Assembly: GCF_021390395.1 (NCBI RefSeq)
Contig: NZ_JAJUWT010000007.1
Location: 186,001 to 250,000 of the forward strand
Direction of reading: 5' to 3'
DNA length: 64,000 bases
Source: Saccharothrix sp. S26
Lineage (GTDB): Bacteria; Actinomycetota; Actinomycetes; Mycobacteriales; Pseudonocardiaceae
Positions 35,673-43,724 of the stretch are shown one piece after another (the stretch's first letter is position 1; every line of letters starts with the position of its first letter). The notes beneath the pieces were generated by a model, which was given only the letters and a program-made list of their open reading frames with translations, had not been told where the DNA came from and searched no databases. The position numbers were made by a program, and so were the translations under genes.

Positions 35673-36512
35673 GTGGTGGACGTCGGGTTGCTCGGACCGG
35701 GAACCGTCACGTGGCAGCTGCACGCCGACCCGGCCATGTGGGTCGCCGGCATCGCGAGCCTCTACCTCCAGTCGCTGCACCCCCGCGCGGTCGCCGCCGT
35801 GGTGCAGAACTCCAGCTTCCAGCGCGACCCGCTGGGCCGCCTGCGGCGCACCGCGGACTTCGTCGGCACGGTCAGCTACGGCTCCACCGACGAGGTCGAA
35901 CGGGCCGCCGCCCGCGTCCGCGGCGTGCACCGCAGCCTGCGCGCCAAGGACGCCGACGGCCGCAGCTTCCGCGTCGACGACCCCGAACTGCTGCTGTGGG
36001 TGCACTGCGCCGAGGTCCACTGCTTCCTCACCGTGCTGCGCCGCGCCGGCTACCGCCTCACCGACGCCCAGGTCGACCGCTACTACGCCGAACAACGCCG
36101 CACCGCCGCCCTCGTCGGCCTGCACTCCGACGAGGTGCCCGGCAGCGCCGCCGAGATGGCCGACTACTTCGCCGCCGTGCTCCCCGACCTCAAGCGCACC
36201 GCGGACTCCGAGGTGGTGTACCGGTTCCTGCACCGCCCGCCCGTGGACGGCCTGCTGCGCCTCGGCCTCGACGCCTACGAGCCGCTGCTGGGCCACCTGG
36301 CGTACTCCGTGCAACCGGAGTGGGCCATCGCCCTGCACGGCCACCGCCCGTACCCCGAACCCGCCGCCACCGCCCTGCTGCGCGCCGCCCGGGCCGCCGC
36401 GCTGCTCGTCCCCGCGCCGATCCGCTGGGGCGTCCCCGAGGGTCACGTGAACAAGGCGATACGGCGACTGGGCCTGCAGGTTGCGCCGAGGCGCGCGCTG
36501 CTCCCGTCGTAG
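35673..36512 (+). CDS. Oxygenase MpaB family protein (DUF2236)
   Basis: The 279-residue protein matches the DUF2236/MpaB family related to latex-clearing protein, in which a heme b is held by conserved histidines. Candidate residues are in YLQSLHPRAVAA near residue 35 and LLLWVHCAEVHCF near residue 110. Family members include heme oxygenases, but substrates of most are unknown. Two adjacent GTG codons (35673, 35676) could start it. It is divergent from the Excalibur-like gene with a 126-bp shared promoter region. Confidence 0.82.
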   Translation: MVDVGLLGPGTVTWQLHADPAMWVAGIASLYLQSLHPRAVAAVVQNSSFQRDPLGRLRRTADFVGTVSYGSTDEVERAAARVRGVHRSLRAKDADGRSFRVDDPELLLWVHCAEVHCFLTVLRRAGYRLTDAQVDRYYAEQRRTAALVGLHSDEVPGSAAEMADYFAAVLPDLKRTADSEVVYRFLHRPPVDGLLRLGLDAYEPLLGHLAYSVQPEWAIALHGHRPYPEPAATALLRAARAAALLVPAPIRWGVPEGHVNKAIRRLGLQVAPRRALLPS

Positions 36513-36553
36513 CGCGGAGTCGGCGGGCTCACAACGGGAACTGCTCCGAACGG

Positions 36554-36575
36554 CGCAGTGGAGTGGACCACTGCG
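36554..36575. promoter_or_regulatory. 22-bp inverted repeat before gluB-like gene
   Basis: CGCAGTGG and CCACTGCG are perfect 8-bp arms around 6 bp. The site lies 41 bp after the MpaB gene and 104 bp before the gluB-like gene, so it may be an operator or a weak terminator. Confidence 0.4.
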
Positions 36576-36679
36576 ACCTTTATCGCATCAAGAGGACCGC
36601 TCGGTTTGCTTAGCATGGCCAACGTCCGGCGCGTCGATCCGCGCCCGCGTTCCCGAGCACCCCGAGAGGTTCGCACCTC

Positions 36680-37507
36680 ATGCTGTTCCGACGACTGCTG
36701 CCCGCGACCGCGCTGGTCACGGCCCTCTCCCTGATCGCCGCGTGCGGCGGCGCGAGCGACGACACCCTCGCCGGCAAGGCCGACGACGGCAAGCTGACCA
36801 TCGGCATCCGGTTCGACCAACCGGGCCTGGGCCAGCGCCGCCTCGACGGCAAGTACGTCGGCTTCGACGTGGACGTGGCCAAGTACGTGGCCGCGCAGCT
36901 CGGCGTCGACGAGAAGGGCATCACCTGGCGCGAAGCGCGCTCCGCCGACCGGGAGAAGCTGATCGCCTCCGGCGAGGTGGACTTCGTCGTCGCCACCTAC
37001 TCGATCACCGACAAGCGCAAGGAGCAGGTGTCCTTCGCCGGACCGTACTTCGAGACCGGCCAGGGCGTGCTCGTCCGCTTCACCGAGGACCACATCACCG
37101 GCCCGGAGACGTTGAACGGCAAGAAGCTGTGCTCGGTCACCGGTTCGACGTCGGCGCAGCGGGTGAAGGACCAGTTCGCCCAGGACGTGCAGCTCGTGGA
37201 GTACGGCCAGTACTCCGACTGCGTGATCGCCCTGCTGGCGGGCAACGTCGACGCGGTGACCACCGATGAGGTGATCCTCGCCGGGTACGTGGCGGAGAAC
37301 CCCGAGCTGCTCAAGCTCGTCGGCAAGCCGTTCACCACCGAGCGGTACGGGATCGGGCTGGCCAAGGACGACGCCAAGGGCAGGTCGGAGGTCAGCGCGG
37401 CCATCGAGAAGATGGTCGGCTCCGGCGAGTGGCGGTCGGCGTTGGAGCGCAACATCGGGCAGGCCGGCGTGCCGCTGCCGGAACCACCCAAGGTGACGGA
37501 GAAGTAG
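36680..37507 (+). CDS. Amino-acid ABC transporter substrate-binding lipoprotein (GluB-like)
   Basis: The 275-residue precursor has a lipobox LIAACGG (Cys about residue 22) and a type II periplasmic-binding fold with [37 protein letters not shown] and [13 protein letters not shown]. This is the actinobacterial GluB pattern for glutamate. No permease or ATPase gene is adjacent, so it is an orphan that must use a transporter encoded elsewhere or act as a sensor. The ATG is preceded by GAGAGG. Confidence 0.88.
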   Translation: MLFRRLLPATALVTALSLIAACGGASDDTLAGKADDGKLTIGIRFDQPGLGQRRLDGKYVGFDVDVAKYVAAQLGVDEKGITWREARSADREKLIASGEVDFVVATYSITDKRKEQVSFAGPYFETGQGVLVRFTEDHITGPETLNGKKLCSVTGSTSAQRVKDQFAQDVQLVEYGQYSDCVIALLAGNVDAVTTDEVILAGYVAENPELLKLVGKPFTTERYGIGLAKDDAKGRSEVSAAIEKMVGSGEWRSALERNIGQAGVPLPEPPKVTEK

Positions 37508-37628
37508 CTGTCCGGTGGACCAATGACTTCGGGGGTGTAGTGCTGGGCGTCACCAACCGATACGCTCAGCCACGCAGGCCGTGGTTTCTGTGTTCGTGTC
37601 TCACGCTCGCGGAACGACACGCGGGCGT

Positions 37629-37692
37629 GCCGTCCCCACCCCAGCGGTGGGGGAAACGCCCCGGGACGGCCGGGGCTGCACGGTGCAGCCCC
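37629..37692 (+). promoter_or_regulatory. Structured 5' leader of the cold-shock gene
   Basis: CCCCACC/GGTGGGG (37634-37652) forms one hairpin, while GCCGTCCC/GGGACGGC (37629-37636 and 37663-37670) uses part of the same left arm. A third hairpin GGGGCTGCA/TGCAGCCCC (37672-37692) precedes the ribosome site. Mutually exclusive pairings could act as a temperature-sensitive switch (inference). Confidence 0.45.
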
Positions 37693-37719
37693 AAGCTTTC
37701 CTGCGATGGAGGCAGGTAC

Positions 37720-37923
37720 ATGGCACTGGGCACTGTCAAGTGGTTCAACTCCGAGAAGGGCTTCGGCTTCATCGCCCAGGAGAACGGCGGGCCGGACGTC
37801 TTCGTGCACTACTCGGAGATCCAGGGTCAGGGTTTCCGCACCCTGGAGGAGAACCAGCGGGTCGAGTTCGAGATCGGCCAGGGCACCAAGGGTCCGCAGG
37901 CCCAGAACGTGCGCAAGGTCTGA
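37720..37923 (+). CDS. Cold-shock protein (CspA family)
   Basis: The 67-residue OB-fold protein starts [18 protein letters not shown] and has the RNA-binding motifs GFGFI and VFVHY. It is a nucleic-acid chaperone of normal family length. GGAGG lies 8 nt before the ATG, which excludes the longer upstream frame. A structured leader precedes it and a strong terminator follows. Confidence 0.97.
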   Translation: MALGTVKWFNSEKGFGFIAQENGGPDVFVHYSEIQGQGFRTLEENQRVEFEIGQGTKGPQAQNVRKV

Positions 37924-37962
37924 TCGCGGCGATCGTCACAACTTCACGTCTTGGCACTGACG

Positions 37963-37999
37963 GAGCAGGCCCCCGACCGGGATGGTCGGGGGCCTGCTC
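37963..37999. terminator. Strong hairpin terminator after csp gene
   Basis: GAGCAGGCCCCCGACC and GGTCGGGGGCCTGCTC form a perfect 16-bp stem with a 5-nt loop. It lies between the csp gene and a convergent gene and could act in both directions. Confidence 0.85.
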
Positions 38000-38056
38000 G
38001 TCGATCGGGGTTCGGGCCCGGCTTCGGGGCCGGGGCGTTTCACGTGGTGCGCCGGG

Positions 38057-38431
38057 CTAGTAGCCGCGCTGGCGGGCTTCCCACTCCAGCCGCTGCATGA
38101 CCCACTCCGTGGCCAGCGCCTGGGGCGAGGTCTGCCGTTCGGCGGCCAGCTCCTTCAGCTGCTCGTTCGCCATCAGCTGGAGGCGGAGCTGGTAGACCTG
38201 CGCGTTGCCGAAGCTGGTGCCGGCCGTCGTCTCCGCGTCCGCCGTCTCCGGGGCGAGGGCGGCCAGGTACGACTCCAGCTCCTCGTCGGGCACGGGTCCG
38301 TCGACTTCATTCGCGGGCGGGCGATGCCGGCCAGACTTCGACCGTCCAAGGGATCCAAGAGGCACGGCGACACGATAACGGTTGCGTTGCGGAGCCGCCT
38401 GAACTGTGGCCTGGGTCACAGATGTGTGCAT
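38057..38431 (-). CDS. Hypothetical protein with ribbon-helix-helix-like C-terminus
   Basis: The protein (124 residues from the ATG at 38431, about 102 from a GTG at 38365) has a basic N-terminus, an acidic middle and a C-terminal segment VYQLRLQLMANEQLKELA followed by SPQALATEWVMQRLE. This strand-helix-helix spacing resembles CopG/Arc-type DNA-binding proteins. TATCGT ends 6 nt before the GTG at 38365, so the shorter form is plausible. No family is recognised with confidence. Confidence 0.6.
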   Translation of the reverse strand: MHTSVTQATVQAAPQRNRYRVAVPLGSLGRSKSGRHRPPANEVDGPVPDEELESYLAALAPETADAETTAGTSFGNAQVYQLRLQLMANEQLKELAAERQTSPQALATEWVMQRLEWEARQRGY

Positions 38432-38436
38432 GGAGA

Positions 38437-38469
38437 GGCCCCCGCGCCAGGGGGAGGAACGCGGGGGCC
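38437..38469 (-). terminator. Hairpin between two small minus-strand genes
   Basis: GGCCCCCGCG and CGCGGGGGCC form a perfect 10-bp stem around 13 nt. It lies 142 bp downstream of the 38611-38904 gene stop and 5 bp before the ATG at 38431. It probably terminates the upstream gene, which would support the later start of the downstream gene. Confidence 0.55.
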
Positions 38470-38610
38470 GGAGGGGATCTCCACAGGCGCTGACCGGGGG
38501 TGTGTCAGCAATTCGGATTGTTGCACGCGCACGTGGGCCTGGGGAGTGGGTTGACCCGAAATCTTCAGGTAAGCGATGGCCGAACCCCTTGCCCGGCCGC
38601 GCCGCCGGGA

Positions 38611-38904
38611 CTACCCCTTCGGGGCGTCCGATCCCGCGGTGTCGGGCCCGTCGGGCGGCGCCTCCAGGTTGGTGATCTCGCCCTCCAGGCGCTGCACCAG
38701 GTCCTCCAGTCCCGCGAGCATCCCGTCCAACTGGCTCATCTTGTCGTTCATCAGCCGGTCGATGTCGGCCTCGATCGCCGACAGCGACAGGCTGCCGAAC
38801 AGCTCCTGCGGGTTCGCCGCCGCGGGCCCCGCCGGGGTGGTCTCCCCCTCGGCGGGTTCATGCTCGGTGGGTTCCGGCGTCTGCCCCGGTACCGGTTCGG
38901 TCAT
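38611..38904 (-). CDS. Hypothetical acidic protein with short coiled coil
   Basis: The 97-residue protein has a Pro/Glu-rich N-terminus (about 1-35) and a helical segment (IEADIDRLMNDKMSQLDGML, then LVQRLEGEITNLEA) likely to form a coiled coil. GAGGAGGG precedes the ATG at 38904 by 8 nt, which excludes an upstream start. No family is recognised. Confidence 0.62.
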   Translation of the reverse strand: MTEPVPGQTPEPTEHEPAEGETTPAGPAAANPQELFGSLSLSAIEADIDRLMNDKMSQLDGMLAGLEDLVQRLEGEITNLEAPPDGPDTAGSDAPKG

Positions 38905-39068
38905 GGGTTGCACCCTCCTCGTTCGCGACAAGCACATCACGCGGCGCTTGACACCAAGTGGCCTACACGGAAAGTGACGCTGCGTCGCCCCTGAATCACT
39001 CTCCGGGGGGCTGCGGCGGTTCGACGGGCTCGCTTAGCCTCGCGCCAACCTCAAGTCGGGGAGGCGTC

Positions 39069-39314
39069 ATGAGCGGGTCCCTTGAAGTGCGTCAGTTCCT
39101 GTGGAACCAGGACGACACGATGTCCAGGCCGGGCGGCGGTGGGGTGCCGGCCCAGCGAACCGGTGAGCCGTCGCGGATCTCGGACGAGCGGGTGCACCGG
39201 GCTCGGCTGTCGGTGGCGCGGGGTGCCACCAGCGCCGAGGACTGCCGGTTGCTGCTCGACATGCTCGGGCTCACGCCGGGTGAGGACGGGGGCGTGCCGC
39301 CGGTCCAGCGGTAG
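39069..39314 (+). CDS. Small hypothetical protein
   Basis: An 81-residue frame starts MSGSLEVRQFLWNQDD and ends with a helical motif SAEDCRLLLDMLGL. GGGGAGG precedes the ATG. The composition is coding-like (high third-position GC) and a terminator follows 14 bp after the stop. The motif resembles short actinobacterial proteins of unknown function; no annotated family is recognised. Confidence 0.5.
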   Translation: MSGSLEVRQFLWNQDDTMSRPGGGGVPAQRTGEPSRISDERVHRARLSVARGATSAEDCRLLLDMLGLTPGEDGGVPPVQR

Positions 39315-39327
39315 GACGTCACGGTCA

Positions 39328-39363
39328 CGGCCCCTTCGGGACGCGTCGTTCCCGGAGGGGCCG
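39328..39363 (+). terminator. Hairpin terminator after the 81-residue gene
   Basis: CGGCCCCT and AGGGGCCG form an 8-bp stem with a GC-rich 20-nt loop that can extend it. Confidence 0.5.
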
Positions 39364-39479
39364 CCGTGTCGTCGCGGTGCTTCCGGGGCCGGCGTGACGC
39401 GGCACGTCCCGCCGACGGGCGCGTGAACGATCGCGAGCCGGGGTGGAATCGCAGGTCAACAACGTGTGCACCCCCCGTT

Positions 39480-39509
39480 TTGGAGGTGTGGACCCTTGTG
39501 CCCTATGCT
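39480..39509 (+). promoter_or_regulatory. Promoter of the tRNA-Glu-Asp-Phe cluster
   Basis: TTGGAG (39480-39485) and TATGCT (39504-39509) are separated by 18 bp and lie about 70 bp before tRNA-Glu. No other start region is seen between the three tRNAs, so they are probably one transcript. Confidence 0.5.
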
Positions 39510-39580
39510 TACGATGCTTCCACCGGACAGCGTGGAGGGCCTGGGAAAGAAGGTGGCCCAAGGGCTGCCGGAGGATTCAG

Positions 39581-39653
39581 GTCCCCATCGTCTAGCGGCC
39601 TAGGACCCCGCCCTTTCAAGGCGGTAGCGCGGGTTCGAATCCCGTTGGGGGCA
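39581..39653 (+). tRNA. tRNA-Glu (TTC)
   Basis: Acceptor arms GTCCCCA and TGGGGGC pair, the anticodon stem CCGCC/GGCGG encloses CTTTCAA giving anticodon TTC, and the T-arm GGGTTCGAATCCC is intact. CCA is not encoded. Confidence 0.96.
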
Positions 39654-39689
39654 CGCTGTACAGTGAGACCGCAAGGCAGAAGTGAGCAA

Positions 39690-39763
39690 GGCCCAGTGGC
39701 GCAGTTGGTTAGCGCGTCGCCCTGTCACGGCGAAGGTCGCGGGTTCGAGTCCCGTCTGGGTCG
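39690..39763 (+). tRNA. tRNA-Asp (GTC)
   Basis: Acceptor arms GGCCCAG and CTGGGTC pair with one G-T, the anticodon loop CTGTCAC gives GTC, and the discriminator is G as expected for tRNA-Asp. CCA is not encoded. Confidence 0.96.
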
Positions 39764-39798
39764 CAAGGCTGTTCGGCCGCTAGGTCGAGCCGCTACCT

Positions 39799-39875
39799 GG
39801 CCAGGTAGCTCAGTTGGTACGAGCGACCGCCTGAAAAGCGGTAGGTCGGCGGTTCGACCCCGCCCCTGGCCACCA
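39799..39875 (+). tRNA. tRNA-Phe (GAA)
   Basis: Acceptor arms GGCCAGG and CCTGGCC pair, the anticodon loop CTGAAAA gives GAA, and CCA is encoded at 39873-39875. It is the last tRNA of the cluster and is followed by a terminator. Confidence 0.96.
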
Positions 39876-39883
39876 GATCGTTC

Positions 39884-39920
39884 GAGAAAGCCCCTCCGCT
39901 GAGCGCGAGGGGCTTTTCTC
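39884..39920. terminator. Intrinsic terminator after tRNA cluster
   Basis: GAGAAAGCCCCTC and GAGGGGCTTTTCTC pair with one mismatch region and the 3' side has a T-run, so it is a classical terminator on the plus strand. It overlaps the stop codon of the convergent PP2C-like gene. Confidence 0.85.
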
Positions 39921-40662
39921 ATTTACCGGGCGTGAATCGGATGACCGCCAACGCCTGATCGTCGTGCACTTTCGCGCGCGGCCACTTCCGGCGATCCGCG
40001 TCACCCGCTTCGGCACCGCGGATCTCGTCCAGCACGGCTTCCGGCCCTTTTTCCGACGTGATGTCCAACACGCTCTGCCAGTCGGCGAACAAGCCGTAGT
40101 CGTCCACCCCGCAGGACACGCCGTCGGTCGCCATCACCACGGCGCGGACCTCCTCGCGCGGCCACCTCGCCCGCACGGCCCGGTGCGCGGCGGCCGGTTC
40201 CGCCTCCGCCACCCACCAGCCGCCCTCGCGGTTGCGCCAGTCGGTGATCCGGTCGACCCGGCCGCGGAGGTCGCGCAGGCGGTGGTCGGCGACGACCTCG
40301 ACACCCGTGCGGGTGAAGACGACGACCGGGCTGTCCGCCAGCACCAGGACGTCCACGGCGGTGTCGGTCCAGCGCGTGATCGCGACCGTGCTCGACGGCG
40401 AGTCGCCCGGGGTCAGGCCGAACCGGGCGGCCAGGCGGGCGATCGCGTCGGCCAGGTCGTCGGCCAGGTCGCCGTCGAGGCGGGTCAGCTCCTCGGCCAG
40501 GTGCCGGGAGTGCCAGCCCCCGTCGCGTTCGCGCGGGGTCGGCGAGGTGGCGCCGTCGAGCAGCACCACGGCGTTCGGCAGTCGGACGACGCGGTCCTCG
40601 GTGGGTCGCGGCAGGCCGTCACGGCCCACCCCGGGCCGTTCGGCGGTCGTGATCTCCGGCAT
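39919..40662 (-). CDS. PP2C-type protein phosphatase-like protein
   Basis: The 247-residue protein has PP2C-like motifs: VVLLDGAT, VLADSPVVVF, MATDGVS and a C-terminal VHDDQALAVI, with Asp residues placed to bind two metals. It lacks any transmembrane segment, so it is a cytoplasmic Ser/Thr phosphatase candidate without a paired kinase nearby. TAGGCT ends 8 nt before the ATG. It is divergent from the HTH/ClpN operon, and the twin palindromes between them may affect both. Confidence 0.75.
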   Translation of the reverse strand: MPEITTAERPGVGRDGLPRPTEDRVVRLPNAVVLLDGATSPTPRERDGGWHSRHLAEELTRLDGDLADDLADAIARLAARFGLTPGDSPSSTVAITRWTDTAVDVLVLADSPVVVFTRTGVEVVADHRLRDLRGRVDRITDWRNREGGWWVAEAEPAAAHRAVRARWPREEVRAVVMATDGVSCGVDDYGLFADWQSVLDITSEKGPEAVLDEIRGAEAGDADRRKWPRAKVHDDQALAVIRFTPGK

Positions 40663-40680
40663 CCCCGCCGAGCCTAGTGC

Positions 40681-40724
40681 GTCAACTTGGGTTGACAACC
40701 GAGCTTGTGTCAACCTACGTTGAC
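40681..40724. promoter_or_regulatory. Twin operators upstream of HTH/ClpN operon
   Basis: GTCAACTTGGGTTGAC (40681-40696) and GTCAACCTACGTTGAC (40709-40724) share arms GTCAAC-N4-GTTGAC, with 28 bp between starts. The second ends 3 bp before the HTH gene start. Autoregulation by the adjacent small HTH protein is the simplest reading. Confidence 0.7.
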
Positions 40725-40727
40725 AGC

Positions 40728-40940
40728 ATGACGGAGGCAACCGAGCTCGCCTCGGCGGCGGGCGACCAAGACCCCAGGGTCGGGCTGCGAGCGGTGAGCG
40801 CGCTGCGCCGACTGCTCGAAACGCTCGAAGCCGTCCAGGTGCGCAACGCCCGCGCCCGCGGCTGGTCATGGCAGGAGATCGCGGCCGAACTCGGGGTCAC
40901 CCGGCAGGCCGTCCACAAGAAGCACGGGGGAGACCGATGA
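40728..40940 (+). CDS. Small HTH DNA-binding protein
   Basis: The 70-residue protein has a single helix-turn-helix in WSWQEIAAELGVTRQAVHKK, preceded by a helical N-terminus (LRAVSALRRLLETLEAVQVR). It overlaps the ClpN-domain gene by ATGA. The ATG is 3 bp after the second operator. It resembles HTH proteins paired with Clp N-terminal domain proteins in actinobacteria, and probably controls its own operon. Confidence 0.82.
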   Translation: MTEATELASAAGDQDPRVGLRAVSALRRLLETLEAVQVRNARARGWSWQEIAAELGVTRQAVHKKHGGDR

Positions 40941-41473
40941 TCGGGGAACGGTTCACCAGGGCCGCCCGCGAGGCCGTCCACCAGGCCGTCGTCCAGGCCG
41001 AACGCCTCGACGCGCCCGAGATCGGACCGGAGCACCTCGCGTTGGCGCTGCTCGACGCACCGGTGCTCGCGGAGTTCTCGCTGGAGCACGACGAGGTGGT
41101 CGACGCGTTCGCCGCCGCCCGGCGCAAGGGCGGGCTCAGCGACGCCGACACCGAGGCCCTGCGGCGGCTCGGCATCGACGTCGACCAGATCGTGGCGTCG
41201 GTGGAGCGCACGCACGGCGAAGGCGCGCTGGCCGGTGTGCCGGGCCGGCGTCGGCGGCGGTTCTTCGGCAACCACCTGCCGTTCACGGCGGCGGCGAAGA
41301 AGACGTTGGAGCGCAGCCTGGTCGAAGCCCGCGACCTCGGCCACAGCACGCTCGGCCAGGAGCACCTGCTGCTGGCGCTGCTGGCCGAACGCGGGCTCGT
41401 GGCCGAGGTGCTGGGGGCGCGCGGGGTGAGCTACGTGGAGGTCAGGAAGCGGGTCGCTCGCTCACCCAGGTGA
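40937..41473 (+). CDS. Clp N-terminal domain protein (no ATPase domain)
   Basis: The 178-residue protein contains two ClpN-type repeats: FTRAAREAVHQAVVQAERL with EIGPEHLALALL, and FTAAAKKTLERSLVEARDL with TLGQEHLLLALLAE. There is no AAA ATPase, so it resembles stand-alone ClpN proteins that bind Clp substrates or modulate ClpC. The 3' end overlaps the convergent YczE gene by 32 nt. Coupling to the HTH gene suggests a stress-response module. Confidence 0.85.
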   Translation: MIGERFTRAAREAVHQAVVQAERLDAPEIGPEHLALALLDAPVLAEFSLEHDEVVDAFAAARRKGGLSDADTEALRRLGIDVDQIVASVERTHGEGALAGVPGRRRRRFFGNHLPFTAAAKKTLERSLVEARDLGHSTLGQEHLLLALLAERGLVAEVLGARGVSYVEVRKRVARSPR

Positions 41474-42071
41474 CCAGGGGGAGGAACGCCTGGGTCAGCG
41501 GGCCGATGGTGACCGCGTAGAGGACGGTGCCCACGCCGATCGTGCCGCCGAGCAGCCAGCCGATCGCCAGCACCGTCACCTCGACCACGGTGCGCACCAG
41601 GCGCAACGAGGTCCCGGTCCGCGCGCAGAAACCGGTCGTGAGGCCGTCGCGCGGACCGGGGCCCAGGCGGGCGCCGATGTAGACGGCGGCGGCCAGGCCG
41701 TTCAGCACGATGCCGGCGGTCAGGAAGAGGATGCGCGGCAGCAGGTCGGCGGGGCTGGGCAGGATCGCGAGCGTGACGTCGACCGCGACGCCGATGACGA
41801 TCACGTTGCTGACCGTGCCGACGCCGGGTCTCTGCCTCAGCGGGATCCAGCAGAGCAGCACCGCGACGCCGACGAGGGCGGTGATCGTGCCGAAGGACAG
41901 GCCGGTGATCTTGGTCAGGCCCTCGTGCAGCACGTCCCACGGGTCGAGGCCGAGGGTGGCGCGGATCTGCAGCGCCATGCTCGCGCCGTAGAGCCAGAGG
42001 CCCGCGAGGAGCTGCGGGATGCGGCGGACGGGCGAGACGGTGACCGGGACCTGGGTGAGTGCGGCGAGCAT
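41442..42071 (-). CDS. YczE/YitT-type membrane protein
   Basis: The 209-residue protein has five or six hydrophobic segments and the YczE features GLDPWDVLHEGL and ARLGPGPRDGL. It is divergent from a MocR-type regulator, a pairing known from many actinobacteria and Bacillus. The transported substrate is unknown. The start is the ATG of MLAALTQVPV; the intergenic region carries ATTGG boxes. Confidence 0.85.
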   Translation of the reverse strand: MLAALTQVPVTVSPVRRIPQLLAGLWLYGASMALQIRATLGLDPWDVLHEGLTKITGLSFGTITALVGVAVLLCWIPLRQRPGVGTVSNVIVIGVAVDVTLAILPSPADLLPRILFLTAGIVLNGLAAAVYIGARLGPGPRDGLTTGFCARTGTSLRLVRTVVEVTVLAIGWLLGGTIGVGTVLYAVTIGPLTQAFLPLVTWVSERPAS

Positions 42072-42132
42072 GTGGCCATCTTTCGTCGCGATTGGACTTG
42101 TACTCCAGATCCAATTGGCAATAATTGGCCTT
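42072..42132. promoter_or_regulatory. Divergent promoter with ATTGG boxes (MocR site)
   Basis: The 61-bp gap contains ATTGGA...TCCAAT (inverted) and CCAATTGG followed by ATAATTGG. MocR regulators bind such repeated boxes between their own gene and a divergent target. AATAAT ends 7 nt before the MocR ATG. Confidence 0.6.
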
Positions 42133-43593
42133 ATGACCTCCGAAATCCCGCCAGGTGGACGCATATCGGGCTTTCGGCTGGCCCGACTGCTCGGCGAGTG
42201 GCGTCGTCGTGGCGCACGTCACGGCTCGGCCGACCTCGCCGCGGCGATCCGGATGCTGGTGCTGGACGGCCGGCTGCCCGCGGGGACGCGGCTGCCCGCG
42301 GAGCGCGAGCTGGCCGAGGTGCTGCCGGTGAGCCGGACGATGATCACCGCCGCGCTGGACCAGCTGCGGTCGGAAGGGCTGGTGGCGAGCCGCCGTGGCG
42401 CGGGGTCGTGGATCAGCCTGCCGACGGGGACGCTGGGGGTCGAGCCGGACACCCCGCTCGTGGGGCACAGCATGGTCGACTTCGCGCGGGCCGCACCTCC
42501 GGCGCTGCCGGGCGTGCTGGCGGCGTTCGACCAGGTCAGGCGCTACCTGCCGGACCACCTGGCCGACCACGGGTACTTCGAGCACGGCGTGCCGGAGCTG
42601 CGCCGCCGCATCGCCGACCGGTACACCGCGCGCGGGCTGCCGACCTCACCGGACCAGATCGTGGTGACCAGCGGCGCGCAGCACGCGCTCGCGCTGACCC
42701 TGCGCCTGTTCACCGGACCGGGTGACCGGGTGCTGGTGGAGCAGCCGAGCTACCCGAACGCGCTGGACGCGATCAAGGCCGTCTCGGCGATCCCGGTGCC
42801 GGTCGCGATGACCGACACCGGCTGGGACCTGCCCGGCATCGCCGCCGCCCTCCGCCAGGCCGCACCGCGCATGGCCTACGTCGTGGTCGACTTCCACAAC
42901 CCCACCGGGCACCGCCTGGACGCCGAGGGCCGCGCCGAACTGGCCGACACGGCCCGCCGCGCCCGCACCCCGCTGGTAGTGGACGAGACCGTCGTCGAGC
43001 TGGACCTGGACGGCGACCCGCTGACCGGCCCCCCGCCGCTGGCGAAGTTCGCCGACGACCTGGTCGTGACGCTGGGCTCGGCCAGCAAGTCCCACTGGGG
43101 CGGCCTGCGGGTCGGGTGGATCCGGGCGTCGGCCGAGGTGGTCCACCGCCTGATCTCCACCCGCACCGCCCTGGACCTGGGCTCCGCGGTGGTCGAGCAG
43201 TTGGTGTTGGCCGAGCTGCTGGCCGACCCCGAACCGGCGCTGCGGGAACGGCGGGCGCAGTTGGCGGCGCGGCGGGACGTGCTCATGGCGGGCCTGCGCG
43301 AGCACTGCCCGGCGTGGCGCTTCCGCCGGCCGGAGGGTGGGCTCAGCGTGTGGTGCGAGCTGGACGCCCCCGTGAGCACCCGCATCGCGGTCGTGGCGCA
43401 GAACCACGGGATCCGCTTGGCGCCGGGGTCGCGGTTCGGGGCGCACGGCGGGTTCGAGCGGTGGTTGCGGTTGCCGTTCGTGCAGTCGCCGGAGGTGTTG
43501 CGGGATGCCGTTCGTCGGCTCGGGCTGGTGGCGGCGTCGGTCACGGGGTCCGCGTTGGGGGCCGATGCCGACCTCACGATGCCGGTCGCTTGA
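42133..43593 (+). CDS. MocR-family transcriptional regulator (aminotransferase-like)
   Basis: The 486-residue protein has an N-terminal GntR-type winged helix (about residues 30-95, PAGTRLPAERELAEVLPVSR) and a fold-type I aminotransferase-like domain. The PLP lysine lies in GSASKSHWGGLRVGW, with DFHNPTGHRL and VVDETVVELDL upstream. It should respond to PLP or an amino compound and control the divergent yczE-like gene. The ATG at 42133 is preferred; upstream codons lie in the operator region. Confidence 0.9.
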   Translation: MTSEIPPGGRISGFRLARLLGEWRRRGARHGSADLAAAIRMLVLDGRLPAGTRLPAERELAEVLPVSRTMITAALDQLRSEGLVASRRGAGSWISLPTGTLGVEPDTPLVGHSMVDFARAAPPALPGVLAAFDQVRRYLPDHLADHGYFEHGVPELRRRIADRYTARGLPTSPDQIVVTSGAQHALALTLRLFTGPGDRVLVEQPSYPNALDAIKAVSAIPVPVAMTDTGWDLPGIAAALRQAAPRMAYVVVDFHNPTGHRLDAEGRAELADTARRARTPLVVDETVVELDLDGDPLTGPPPLAKFADDLVVTLGSASKSHWGGLRVGWIRASAEVVHRLISTRTALDLGSAVVEQLVLAELLADPEPALRERRAQLAARRDVLMAGLREHCPAWRFRRPEGGLSVWCELDAPVSTRIAVVAQNHGIRLAPGSRFGAHGGFERWLRLPFVQSPEVLRDAVRRLGLVAASVTGSALGADADLTMPVA

Positions 43594-43724
43594 TCGGCGG
43601 TCCCGGGGCGGGTGGCGTGGGGTGGGCACGGGGGTGGTTGGCGGGGGGCCTCATGTTTTAACCGAGGGGCGGTAACGGTGTTTCCGTACATTTTCGGGTC
43701 ATGATCACCCGATCGTGTTTCCCG

